A stretch of DNA of 37,189 bases, from positions 1 through 37,189 of the forward strand of contig CAZIQY010000026.1 in NCBI GenBank assembly GCA_964541605.1, written 5' to 3'. The first letter of the stretch is position 1, and the number at the start of each line of letters is the position of its first letter. The notes below the pieces were generated by a model. The model was not told where the DNA came from and did no database searches. It was given only the letters and a program-made list of their open reading frames with translations. Positions 23,648 through 32,302 of this stretch are shown piece after piece. The stretch comes from CAZIQY01 sp964541605 (GTDB taxonomy: Bacteria > Desulfobacterota > Syntrophia > Syntrophales > UBA2185). The position numbers and the translations under genes were made by a program.

Positions 23648-26600
23648 TTATCCCTCTCCATATAAAACGAACACAGACCAGAAAAAGGGATTCGGATATT
23701 TTGCCTTTATCTCTTTGCGGGCAAGCTTCAATGCTTCTGCCTTGCCTTTGCCCGATATTATGTGGCCGTAAAATGACTTCATGTATTCCACCGCTGCATC
23801 CGAGGCCACTTCCCAAAGGCTTACAACAACACTTCTGGCGCCTGCATGCTGAAAGGCCCTAGCAAAGTTTGCCACCCCCTCGCCTTCCGATATTTTCCCT
23901 TTTCCCGTCGAGCACGCGGATAAAACGACAAGATCCGCATTCAACTTTAATTCCAGCACCTCGCTCAGCGTTAAAAATCCGTCATCGTTTCGTCTGTTTT
24001 CAACCTGGCCCAGGATGATAAAAGGCTCCTTAATCCCCTGAATCTTTCCCGGCAGGTCGGCATGCGTGGCAAAATGCAGGTAGCGATAGTTCTTAAGATC
24101 GGCATTTCTGAAATTTGTTTCAGTAGCTAAAACGCCAAGAAGAATATCGGGAGGATCAGGCTTGAGGCCAAAGAGTTTTGTAATCTCCCTGATTTCATCC
24201 TCCGTTTCAGGAAGCGCCGAATATATCAAATCTTCCCATGCAACCGCATCTCCTGTCGTGCCCGGTTTTGCCAGTACCGTAACGCCTCGATAGGCGTATT
24301 GTCTCAGGTTTTGAGCGGGAACAGTCCCCGGTTTACCTTGCGTATAAGCTACATACCGCGGGTCCGCTTTGTCGTAAACAGGATTACCGAGGGCGAAGAG
24401 GGGTTTTCCCGCCGCTGAATGCTTCAAAAGCCTTGTCATGGCAAGGGATGTTGCGGATTGCGAATAGGTGATAGTCCATTTATCCCCGGCATAAATGCTG
24501 TCCCCGGAGTCTTTGCCATCCTTCACGACAAGTGCTTCAAACGGCAAAAGTCCAAGAATGCCGTCGGGAATGATGATCAACCTTTCCGTTGTATCCTTCA
24601 CAGCTTTTGCAGCATCCGACAAAAGAAGATCATAAAGTGTTTCGGCCGCTCGTGCTGAAAATTCGGTGAATCTTCCGGAATTTAAAGGTTCGATAAATTT
24701 CTTCACCTTTTCGGTCAGTTCCTCTCCGGAAATGTTTATATTGTAAATTTTATTCACACCGCCCTTTCTTACATCAAACACGACAACGGCGTCATTGGTC
24801 ACCCCGAGCTCAATCAATACTTCACTGTCCTTCAAGGGCAAATCTTCAGCGGGGATTGGTTTCGGATAATTAATGGCGGCATACAGGGGATAATGCTTTC
24901 TTATATCAGAGACGAGGGAGTCGAGTTGTTTTACAAGGTCCTCCTCCTTCTGCGAGAGTCTTTTAAAGGCTGCTTCGCCCCTGGTGTAAGCGCTTTCCCG
25001 GTTTTTCTCTATGGATGAAAGCTCTTGGAGAATCCCCGCTTCCCTGTTTTTTATGTTGGATGGAATTTGCGGTTCTTCATATTTTCTTGCAGCGCCTGCC
25101 ATCATCTCAAGAAGCGTCCTTGCCTTTGTGAGTTCGGCAAAATAAAATGCGCTGGATGCCGCTTTCCTTCCATAAGACTTGAAAGCGTTATCCTGCGCTT
25201 CTCCTCTGACAGCCATTTCCGAAAGAACAGCCATCAGCTCCCTGTAAGGGATCAGCCTGCCGATATAACCACCACCGGCGAAAAACTCGCCGCGCTCACC
25301 CACGGAACGCCTGACTTCTTCGACGATTGAGACCGCTTTCAACAATTCCAGTGAAGATTCCCGAAGAAAGCCCTTGCCTTTCAAGGCCAGACCATACTGG
25401 GTGTGATACTCCATACGGCGGTTCCTGTTGTCCCGCCAATTGGGAGGCAGTTCCTTCAGTAAGGCCAGCGCTTCTTCATATTTCTTCGTTGCGAGATAAA
25501 CCTCCACCAGCCCTGCATGTATCAGTCGGGTTTTTGTAATCCGCCTGCCGGTGGTTTTCCTTTCTAAAAACGCGTGCTCCGCTTCCCGGTATCTTTTCTG
25601 CCGGAGATAAACAGCGCCGATATTATTCAGCCTCGCAGCGATATTGTGCGGATTGTTCAGCTTCCTTTCTATTTCGAGGGCCTCATTGAGAGAATAAAGC
25701 GCCTTTTCATACTGGCCGAGCCGGAAATATTCCATCCCGATGTTGTTCAGGGTCACCGCTATCCTTTGCGGCCTGTTCAGCTGTTTGTCCAGTTTCAATG
25801 ACTGCTGATAATAGGAAAGGGCGGTGTCGGACTTGCCGAGACTTGCATAGACATTACCGATATTATTCAGATTTGTGGCGATCATAGCGGCATTGTCGAG
25901 TTCTCTGCTTATTTTCATCGACTCCTCGTAGTGGGACAGGGCTTTGTCATACTGATCGAGTGCCTTGTACAACGCCCCCATGTTGGTATGGGTTATCACC
26001 ATGTCGAAACGAAGTTCTTTCCTTTTCTGTTGTATGTCCAGCGCCTCCTGATAATACGTGATGGCCTTGTCACGCTCTACAAGGTCGCAATGGGCGTCTC
26101 CGATATTTCTCAGACTCACAGCTATTTCCTGATAGTTGTTCAGCCGCCTGTTTATCCTGAGCGCCTCCTGATAATAGGAAAGGGGCTTGTCGTATTGCCC
26201 GAGGTTCGCGTACAAATTGCCGATCACGTTCAGGCTTCCCGCAATGCCCTGCTGATCGTTCAATTCTCTATTTGTCTTGAGCGACTCATTGAGAACGGAC
26301 AGCGCCCTGTCATATCTGCCGAGGGAGTTCAGGGCTTTTCCCATGTTGAAAAGAACGATGGCGGTACTTTTCCTGTCATTCAATCCTCTGAATATTCTTA
26401 ATGACTCCTCGAAAAGGCTCAGGGCCTTTTCGTACTGATTGAAGGTGCGGTGATAGATCGCACCCGTATTGAACAGGTTTGTGGCGATCAGATCGCGGTT
26501 GTTCGCCTTCCTTGCCGCGGCCAGTGCATCTTCGTAGTATTTAAATGCATTCCTGTCGTCGTTCAGCGCCTCATAAACCGCTCCGATCCCATTGAGGTTG

Positions 26601-26809
26601 GATGCAACGCATTCAAGATTCCCCGCGCATTGAGACAGCGATTTGTTGTAATGGGAACGGGCCTCATGATATCTGCCCGCATTGTAGGCCTTTTCGCCAA
26701 GTTCCCATAACCTTTCCGCTTCATCTTTCGCGGCATATGCCGTATTCGCGGTGGAAATAAATGCAAACAGCAAAACAAACAAACAGACGAAAATCCTGAG
26801 GGGTGACAT
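23648..26809 (-). CDS. Exported TPR-CHAT (caspase-like) protein
   Basis: The 1053-residue protein has a clear signal peptide (about residues 1-27, ending ANTAYA). Ten TPR units of ~40 residues (kinesin-light-chain type, consensus like NNIGNVYASLGKYDKALSYY) fill ~30-430. A helical linker follows. The C-terminal CHAT domain (~720-1053) has its predicted dyad at His916 (HFATHA) and Cys966 (SACSTG), and the late SVVVSLWEV and PNPFFWSVFVLYG segments match the family. The ATG at 26809 has AAAGGA upstream. The signal peptide predicts action in the periplasm or at the outer membrane, unlike cytosolic TPR-CHAT proteases paired with CRISPR effectors. Next downstream on the same strand come the coiled-coil, FlgT-N-like and CsgG-like envelope genes. 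Substrate and trigger are unknown. Confidence 0.92.
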   Translation of the reverse strand: MSPLRIFVCLFVLLFAFISTANTAYAAKDEAERLWELGEKAYNAGRYHEARSHYNKSLSQCAGNLECVASNLNGIGAVYEALNDDRNAFKYYEDALAAARKANNRDLIATNLFNTGAIYHRTFNQYEKALSLFEESLRIFRGLNDRKSTAIVLFNMGKALNSLGRYDRALSVLNESLKTNRELNDQQGIAGSLNVIGNLYANLGQYDKPLSYYQEALRINRRLNNYQEIAVSLRNIGDAHCDLVERDKAITYYQEALDIQQKRKELRFDMVITHTNMGALYKALDQYDKALSHYEESMKISRELDNAAMIATNLNNIGNVYASLGKSDTALSYYQQSLKLDKQLNRPQRIAVTLNNIGMEYFRLGQYEKALYSLNEALEIERKLNNPHNIAARLNNIGAVYLRQKRYREAEHAFLERKTTGRRITKTRLIHAGLVEVYLATKKYEEALALLKELPPNWRDNRNRRMEYHTQYGLALKGKGFLRESSLELLKAVSIVEEVRRSVGERGEFFAGGGYIGRLIPYRELMAVLSEMAVRGEAQDNAFKSYGRKAASSAFYFAELTKARTLLEMMAGAARKYEEPQIPSNIKNREAGILQELSSIEKNRESAYTRGEAAFKRLSQKEEDLVKQLDSLVSDIRKHYPLYAAINYPKPIPAEDLPLKDSEVLIELGVTNDAVVVFDVRKGGVNKIYNINISGEELTEKVKKFIEPLNSGRFTEFSARAAETLYDLLLSDAAKAVKDTTERLIIIPDGILGLLPFEALVVKDGKDSGDSIYAGDKWTITYSQSATSLAMTRLLKHSAAGKPLFALGNPVYDKADPRYVAYTQGKPGTVPAQNLRQYAYRGVTVLAKPGTTGDAVAWEDLIYSALPETEDEIREITKLFGLKPDPPDILLGVLATETNFRNADLKNYRYLHFATHADLPGKIQGIKEPFIILGQVENRRNDDGFLTLSEVLELKLNADLVVLSACSTGKGKISEGEGVANFARAFQHAGARSVVVSLWEVASDAAVEYMKSFYGHIISGKGKAEALKLARKEIKAKYPNPFFWSVFVLYGEG

Positions 26810-27272
26810 AAAATAATTCCTTTCCGACCGGTAAAAAAAATTATGTTTTAATGAAGAAGTATAGGCATGAGACGGTTTTTCGTGTCAAGATGGAAATGAC
26901 CAGAGGGGGAATGGCTGCGCCATCATCACCGGCCGATTTTCGTTTTTAACGCTTGAGTATTCTACGAATCTTTGTATTATGCAAAATAGCGGCCCTGTAT
27001 GTTGATCTTTTCCATGACGAGAGAGGAAGGCGCTCATGACGTCCAGTGACTCCTGTGTGCGGAACCGACTTTTCTCTACGAGCTTCATTCCAACCAGTAT
27101 TTATATCAAGGCGACATCGTGAAATATAATAAACAGAACGGAAACAAATTTCATCGGTTGTACGGTTTGTTCGTTAAATGAAAACGTGATCATCTGCTAA
27201 CCATGATTAAAAAAAAGTCGCATATGTAAAATAGGCGTTACTGTAAATAATAACCATGGGAAGGAAGACTAT
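26810..27272. other. Intergenic region between the CHAT gene and the restriction island
   Basis: These 463 AT-rich bases hold the CHAT promoter (26858-26888). A 67-codon minus-strand frame at 26885-27088 (MKLVEKSRF start) is not recognised and may be a remnant. The right part, 27100-27250, is very AT-rich and probably carries the mrr promoter, but no clear -35/-10 pair was found. Several composition features suggest a junction with acquired DNA (inference). Confidence 0.4.
26858..26888 (-). promoter_or_regulatory. Candidate promoter of the exported CHAT gene
   Basis: On the minus strand TTGACA (26883-26888) and TATACT (26858-26863) are 19 bases apart, longer than ideal. The sequence TTGACAC, an internal ACCGT and TATACTTC are shared with the lipoprotein promoter at 23523-23551. 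Confidence 0.55.
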
Positions 27273-28181
27273 ATGCCGATTCCAGATTTTCAAACCTTAA
27301 TGCTTCCAATATTGAATTTCTGTAAAGATCAAAAGGAACATACAAACAGGGAGCTTCTCGAACATCTTGCCAAGGAGTTGTCATTAACCGAATCGGAACG
27401 AAAAGAACTCCTGCCAAGTGGCCAGCAACCCACATTTGACAATAGGGTGGCTTGGGCGCGTGCCCACATGAAAATGGCCGGACTATTGGAAAATCCAGGA
27501 AGAGGTATCTTTCGCATCACCGATAGAGGGCTGGCCGCCCTGAAACAGAAACCAATCCAGATCAATTTGAAGTATCTTCAGCAATATCCAGACTATATTG
27601 AGGCCAAGAATCGTCATAAGGGAGAAAAGCCAGACAAAATGAATAATGGGGCAATACAACCCCAGACACCGGAAGAGCAAATTGAGGAAGCCTATGAAAC
27701 TCTCAGGTCAGCGTTGACTAATGATATCCTTCAACTTCTGAAGAAGGCACCGCCAGTATTTTTTGAAAAAGTTGTTGTCGAGGTTATCGTCAAGATGGGG
27801 TACGGCGGGAGCAGAAAAGATGCAGGCCGGGCGATTGGCAAGACCGGCGATGAAGGGATCGATGGAATCATCAATGAAGATCGTTTAGGTCTCGACATAA
27901 TATACCTGCAGGCGAAAAGATGGGGTGCTTCCGTTGGAAGACCGGAAATCCAGAAATTTGCCGGCGCCTTACTGGGGAAAAAGGCGAAAAAAGGCATCTT
28001 TATCACAACATCAGAATTCACGAAAGACGCAAGGGAATTCGCAGGGGTGATTGAAAGTAAGATCGTTCTTATTGATGGTGAGCAACTTGCACAAATGATG
28101 ATTGACTTCAACGTTGGCGTAACATCTACAGCAACGTATGAACTCAAGCGCATGGATTCTGATTATTTTACAGAAGAGTAG
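27273..28181 (+). CDS. mrr: Mrr-type restriction endonuclease (type IV family)
   Basis: The 302-residue protein has an N-terminal winged-helix Mrr_N domain (~3-90). It has a C-terminal PD-(D/E)xK nuclease domain (~160-285) with Asp197 in GDEGIDG and Gln213-Ala-Lys215 (LQAKRW), the Mrr catalytic D...QxK arrangement. Then comes KKGIFITTSEFTKDA. E. coli Mrr cuts DNA carrying certain methylated bases. GGAAGGAAG precedes the ATG. The gene stands 110 bases before a PstI-type adenine methyltransferase on the same strand. All catalytic residues are present, so it is likely active. A small CGCC/GGCG hairpin at about 28204-28214 may mark its end. Confidence 0.93.
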   Translation: MPIPDFQTLMLPILNFCKDQKEHTNRELLEHLAKELSLTESERKELLPSGQQPTFDNRVAWARAHMKMAGLLENPGRGIFRITDRGLAALKQKPIQINLKYLQQYPDYIEAKNRHKGEKPDKMNNGAIQPQTPEEQIEEAYETLRSALTNDILQLLKKAPPVFFEKVVVEVIVKMGYGGSRKDAGRAIGKTGDEGIDGIINEDRLGLDIIYLQAKRWGASVGRPEIQKFAGALLGKKAKKGIFITTSEFTKDAREFAGVIESKIVLIDGEQLAQMMIDFNVGVTSTATYELKRMDSDYFTEE

Positions 28182-28291
28182 GATGACCATTCATTTCAAC
28201 CAATCGCCTCAGGCGGCAGCTATTTTCTTTGTAACTATTTTTTGGAGCGCCAAACATAAATGCACGTAATACCGCTATCCGAGAAAGCGAT

Positions 28292-29812
28292 ATGTCCCTT
28301 GAACCATTAAGCATGCTCGATCATATCCGCAAGTCGTTCAACTCTGTAACGAGTAGAGCGGATCGGTCTCAGATCGGTCAATTCCTGACACCTGCCGTGA
28401 TCGCCCATTTTATGGCATCAATGTTTGAAACGAAGGGGCGGGAGGTGCGGATTTTGGATCCCGGAGCAGGCGCGGGTGTGCTCTTTGCGGCGCTTGTGGA
28501 AAAGCTGATTTCAAGAAAGACTCAGCCTGTTTCCATTGAGGTTATAGCTTATGAAACAGACAGCATCATCCTGCCTCACCTGAAAGAAACCATGAATCGG
28601 TGCGAATCGCTCTGCAGGTCTGCCGGTGTAACCTTTCACGGAACCATAAGGATGGAGGATTTTATTTCGTCTGGTATAGCTGAAACGGAAGAATCTCTTT
28701 TTATTGTTCCAGACAACCGTTTTACCCATGCCATTATTAATCCGCCCTACAAAAAAATCAACGGTCAGACGGCAATGAGTAAAATGCTCTATGCCGCCGG
28801 CATCGAGGTGGCAAATCTGTATGCCGCTTTTGTATGGTTGGCGATGAATTTTCTGGAACCGGGCGGCCAACTGGTTGCGATAACCCCCCGGAGTTTCTGC
28901 AATGGCCCTTATTTTAAGAAGTTCCGAGTGGCGTTTTTGGAAATGATGAGTTTCAGGCGTATTCATGTATTCATATCGCGCAAGAAGGCGTTCGGAGATG
29001 ATGATGTGCTGCAAGAGAATGTAATTTATCATGCTGTTCGGGAGCGGCAGAAATCGAAGTCTGTCATAATCTCCGCCTCCGAGAGCACTGATTTTGACAA
29101 AGCGAACGAATTCGCAATCCCATACAGTAACCTTGTTCACCCCGGGGACAGGGACGCCTTCATTCATCTGGGCGGTGATGACGCCAATTTTGACGTTATA
29201 AGGCATATGGAACATTTCACATCGTCACTCAGCAAACTGAATCTGAGCGTTTCCACGGGGCGCACGGTTGATTTCAGGGCGCGGGAACACCTGAGGCAGT
29301 CGCCGCAGCAGGGAACAGCGCCGCTGATCTATCCGTGTCATTTTCAAGACGGTTTTATCAAGTGGCCTGCGGAGTCAGGAAAAAAACCAAACGCCATCAT
29401 AGCATCACACGAGACATCCGATCTTTTCGTAGAAGCGGGATATTATGTACTCACAAAAAGGTTCTCGTCGAAGGAGCAGCACAGAAGAGTCATGGCGGCG
29501 ATATATGACCCCGCAAAAATTGAAGCGCCTTATGTAAGCTTTGAAAATCATGTGAATTATTTTCACAGATATGGCAAGGGATTACCGGCTGATCTGGCCA
29601 AGGGACTTGCCCTGTATCTCAATTCTACGATTGTTGACCGGTATTTTCGGCTGTTCAGTGGGCACACCCAGGTCAATGCGACAGATCTTCGAAAAATGCC
29701 CTATCCCTCTCAGGAACAACTTTTGCGGCTTGGATCCCATATCGAAGAAAGAATGCCTGATCAGGATTCCATTGATGGAATTATAGAAAAGGAGTGCTTG
29801 AATGGTGAGTAA
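28292..29812 (+). CDS. PstI/BsuBI-type adenine-specific DNA methyltransferase
   Basis: The 506-residue protein is an N6-adenine (gamma-class-like) methyltransferase. The S-adenosylmethionine motif I is at 56-62 (DPGAGAG), and the catalytic NPPY is at 150-153. The early QIGQFLTPAVIAHFMA matches this family, as does the late LYLNSTIVDRYFRLFSGHTQVNATDLRKMPYP. Family members of this kind pair with PstI/BsuBI endonucleases that cut CTGCAG, and the gene directly downstream encodes such an endonuclease, supporting that specificity (inference). It is intact. Its stop codon overlaps the endonuclease start by 11 bases. The ATG start at 28292 has only a weak binding site (GAGAAAG). Confidence 0.9.
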   Translation: MSLEPLSMLDHIRKSFNSVTSRADRSQIGQFLTPAVIAHFMASMFETKGREVRILDPGAGAGVLFAALVEKLISRKTQPVSIEVIAYETDSIILPHLKETMNRCESLCRSAGVTFHGTIRMEDFISSGIAETEESLFIVPDNRFTHAIINPPYKKINGQTAMSKMLYAAGIEVANLYAAFVWLAMNFLEPGGQLVAITPRSFCNGPYFKKFRVAFLEMMSFRRIHVFISRKKAFGDDDVLQENVIYHAVRERQKSKSVIISASESTDFDKANEFAIPYSNLVHPGDRDAFIHLGGDDANFDVIRHMEHFTSSLSKLNLSVSTGRTVDFRAREHLRQSPQQGTAPLIYPCHFQDGFIKWPAESGKKPNAIIASHETSDLFVEAGYYVLTKRFSSKEQHRRVMAAIYDPAKIEAPYVSFENHVNYFHRYGKGLPADLAKGLALYLNSTIVDRYFRLFSGHTQVNATDLRKMPYPSQEQLLRLGSHIEERMPDQDSIDGIIEKECLNGE

Positions 29813-30770
29813 AAAAAGCGTCCTGAAAGCAGAAGGAAAGATCAGTGAAGCTCTTGCAATTCTGAACGATTTGGATTTTCCAAGGCAGCAACAGAACGAA
29901 CGATCCGCCTTGACTCTCCTATCGTTGCTGGGACTTAAACCTTAAACCAAGTGGAAGGACGCAATCGATCCTTTAATGGGGATTACTCCCATGATGGATT
30001 TCTTTCACGAACATTACGGGAAAAGGTATGCACCCAATACACGTGAGACGGTGCGTCGTCAAACCGTCCACCAGTTTCTGCAAGCCGCCTTGATTGTTGC
30101 CAATCCTGATAAACCTTCAAGACCGACCAATAGCCCTAAAGCGGTCTATCAGATCGAGCCGTCCGCACTGAAACTGCTTCGGGGTTTCGGAAATCCTGGG
30201 TGGAAGAAACATTTGCAGAAATATTTGAAGACAGTCAAGACATTGAAAAGACTATACGCACGCGAAAGGGATATGAGACGACTGCCCGTCCGGTTATCAG
30301 ATGATCAGGAAATCAGGCTTTCCCCCGGCGGTCAAAATATTCTGGTTAAGAAAATCATTGATGATTTTTGTCCCTTGTTCACGCCGGGAGGTTTTATCAT
30401 CTATGTAGGCGATACCCAGGCGAAGTGGGACTATTTTGATTTAAAAGCTCTGGCACGATTAGGTGTTGAGATTGAAGAACATGGAAAGATGCCCGATGTT
30501 GTGGTGCATCATGTGGAAAAGAACTGGCTGGTTTTGATTGAAGCCGTGACCAGTCACGGGCCTGTGAATCCCAAGCGAAGAAAGGAATTGAAGGAATTGT
30601 TTTCGGGATCAACTGCTGGTTTGGTTTTTGTGACTGCATTTATTGATCGAAGGGCGATGTTGAAATACCTGAATGACATTTCCTGGGAAACGGAAGTCTG
30701 GATTGCCGAGTCTCCAACACATTTGATCCACTTTAATGGTGAACGCTTTCTCGGACCCTATGAGGATTAG
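29802..30770 (+). pseudogene. PstI/BsuBI-type restriction endonuclease interrupted by in-frame TAA
   Basis: The reading frame begins at ATG 29802 (MVSKKSVLKAEGKI) with a good AAAGGAG site and would encode 322 residues, the usual BsuBI/PstI length. A TAA at 29943-29945 is codon 48. The same frame then continues without any shift to 30770. Residues after the stop match the family core: GITPMMDFFHEHYGKRYAPNTRETVRRQTVHQF, the GDTQAKWDYFD segment, and the catalytic-type PDVVVHHVEKNWLVLIEAVTSHGPVNPKRR. The first internal ATG (29976) has no ribosome binding site, so efficient production of the C-terminal part alone is unlikely. The likely reading is a recently inactivated endonuclease beside an intact methyltransferase. 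Read-through, a sequencing error or function as two pieces cannot be excluded. Confidence 0.85.
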
Positions 30771-30920
30771 GAAATCGGTCCAACACTTAGAAGACCTCCC
30801 GATATCAAGAGATAAATTTATCCATGTTTTTCGAGGAAGCCTTAAATAATATCAAGTCATTATGATGATCAGAAATTACGGCTTTTTAGAGATATCGGAT
30901 GATATTGATATCTGATTCAT

Positions 30921-32300
30921 TTACTTGCCGATACAGAAGGTTGAAAAAATCCTGTCCAGAACCTCTTCATTCGTTGTTTTTCCGGTGATTTCGCCCAGAC
31001 AGTCAAGGGCTTCCCGGACGTCGAAGGCGGCAAATTCGGGAGAGAGCCCCCTGCGAAGGTTTTTTTCGGCTTTTGACAGAAACGCTGACGTTTTTTCCAT
31101 GGCCGTCTTGTGTCGGATATTGGTGATAATGTGGTTTGGCAGGTGATCGCAGGGGTGGGTTAGAATAAGTGCGTGGATGGAATCTTTCAGTTCGGATATC
31201 CCGTCCCCATACTTGGCCGATATCCGGAGAGGAGGCGGAATCACGCCAGTCAGGAGTTGCCTCAGTTCTCCGTCATTTAAAACATGCGGAAGATCCGCCT
31301 TGTTAATGACCAGCAGCAGTTTCTTCCCCCGGTTTTCTTTCACGATCTCGATGTCTTCACTTGTGAGCGCTTCGCTGCCGTCAAAGACGGCAATGACGAT
31401 ATCCGCCGATAACAGCTTTTCCCGAACCAGATCGATGCCTTCTTTTTCAGCGAGGTTTTCCGGTTTTCTGATACCGGCTGTGTCTGTCAACCGGACGGGT
31501 ATTCCCCTGACATTGGCAGTCTCTTCGATGAAATCCCGGGTGGTTCCCGGCAAGGGAGTCACAATGGCGCGTTTTTCACCTAAAAGCCTGTTTAAGAGGC
31601 TCGATTTTCCGACGTTGGTTCTTCCCGTAATCACGGCGCTGATGCCTTCCCTGTAAATCTTTCCTTCCCGATAGGTTGATACGAGGGTCTGGAGATCACA
31701 TACAATCGATTGAAGAATGTCCGCCATTTCGGAAGCATCTGTGAGTTCCACATCTTCATCCGAGAAATCAATGGAGACTTCAAGCATGGCAAGGAGATCG
31801 ATGATGGCGGAATGAATGGTCCCGATTTTCCCGGCTAAATCTCCCTTGAACTGGGAGATGGCCAGTTTAAGACCAGCTTCGGTCTTTGCCGTGATCATGT
31901 CGAAGATGGCTTCTGCCTGAGAAAGGTCGATGCGATTGTTCAGGAATGCCCGCCTGGTAAACTCCCCGGGTTCCGCAAGACGGGCGCCTGCCTTGACGGC
32001 TTCGGTCAGAACCGTTTGCAGGATGATGAAACCGCCGTGACAGTTGATCTCCAGCACATCTTCTCCTGTATAGGAGTGGGGTTTCGTCATTAGAGACATG
32101 AGAACCTCGTCAATCGCGAGGCCTGTTTCCGGTGAGACGATATTTCCGTGATAAAGGTGATGGGTTTTGAAATCGCCGATCTGTTTTGATGGCTGGAAAA
32201 GAAGGCGGGCGATATCCCTCGCTTTCGGGCCGCTGACCCGGATAATGCCAATTCCTCCCATACCGGGGGGCGTTGCAATCGCCGCTATGGTATCTTCCAA
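30921..32300 (-). CDS. mnmE: tRNA uridine-5-carboxymethylaminomethyl modification GTPase MnmE
   Basis: With MnmG this GTPase modifies the wobble uridine of certain tRNAs. The 459-residue protein has the N-terminal tetrahydrofolate-binding domain (starting MEDTIAAIATPPGMGGIGIIRVSG), a helical domain, and an inserted G domain with GRTNVGKSSLLN, the switch region PGTTRDFIEE, DTAG and NKAD. It ends with CIGK, whose Cys456 is the conserved C-terminal Cys. The start is a TTG at 32300, two bases after the jag stop and behind AAGGGA. It is the last gene of the rpmH-rnpA-yidD-yidC-jag-mnmE order. Confidence 0.97.
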   Translation of the reverse strand: MEDTIAAIATPPGMGGIGIIRVSGPKARDIARLLFQPSKQIGDFKTHHLYHGNIVSPETGLAIDEVLMSLMTKPHSYTGEDVLEINCHGGFIILQTVLTEAVKAGARLAEPGEFTRRAFLNNRIDLSQAEAIFDMITAKTEAGLKLAISQFKGDLAGKIGTIHSAIIDLLAMLEVSIDFSDEDVELTDASEMADILQSIVCDLQTLVSTYREGKIYREGISAVITGRTNVGKSSLLNRLLGEKRAIVTPLPGTTRDFIEETANVRGIPVRLTDTAGIRKPENLAEKEGIDLVREKLLSADIVIAVFDGSEALTSEDIEIVKENRGKKLLLVINKADLPHVLNDGELRQLLTGVIPPPLRISAKYGDGISELKDSIHALILTHPCDHLPNHIITNIRHKTAMEKTSAFLSKAEKNLRRGLSPEFAAFDVREALDCLGEITGKTTNEEVLDRIFSTFCIGK

Positions 32301-32302
32301 AC

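Noticed and set aside
23648..26809. TPR-CHAT partner of a type III-E CRISPR effector (Craspase-like)
   Set aside because: The protein has a signal peptide and no Cas7-11-like gene is nearby; the array at the window end is type I-C-like and more than 10 kb away.
26885..27088. 67-codon minus-strand ORF in the intergenic region
   Set aside because: It is not recognised, overlaps the CHAT promoter and shows no clear coding signature; kept only as a note in the intergenic entry.
29976..30770. Complete 264-residue endonuclease starting at ATG 29976
   Set aside because: There is no ribosome binding site there, and the in-frame sequence upstream of the TAA, with a good start at 29802, completes the expected family length.
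30771..30920. Terminator between the endonuclease pseudogene and mnmE
   Set aside because: Only a short AAGCC/GGCTT pairing with a very long loop is present; nothing convincing on either strand.
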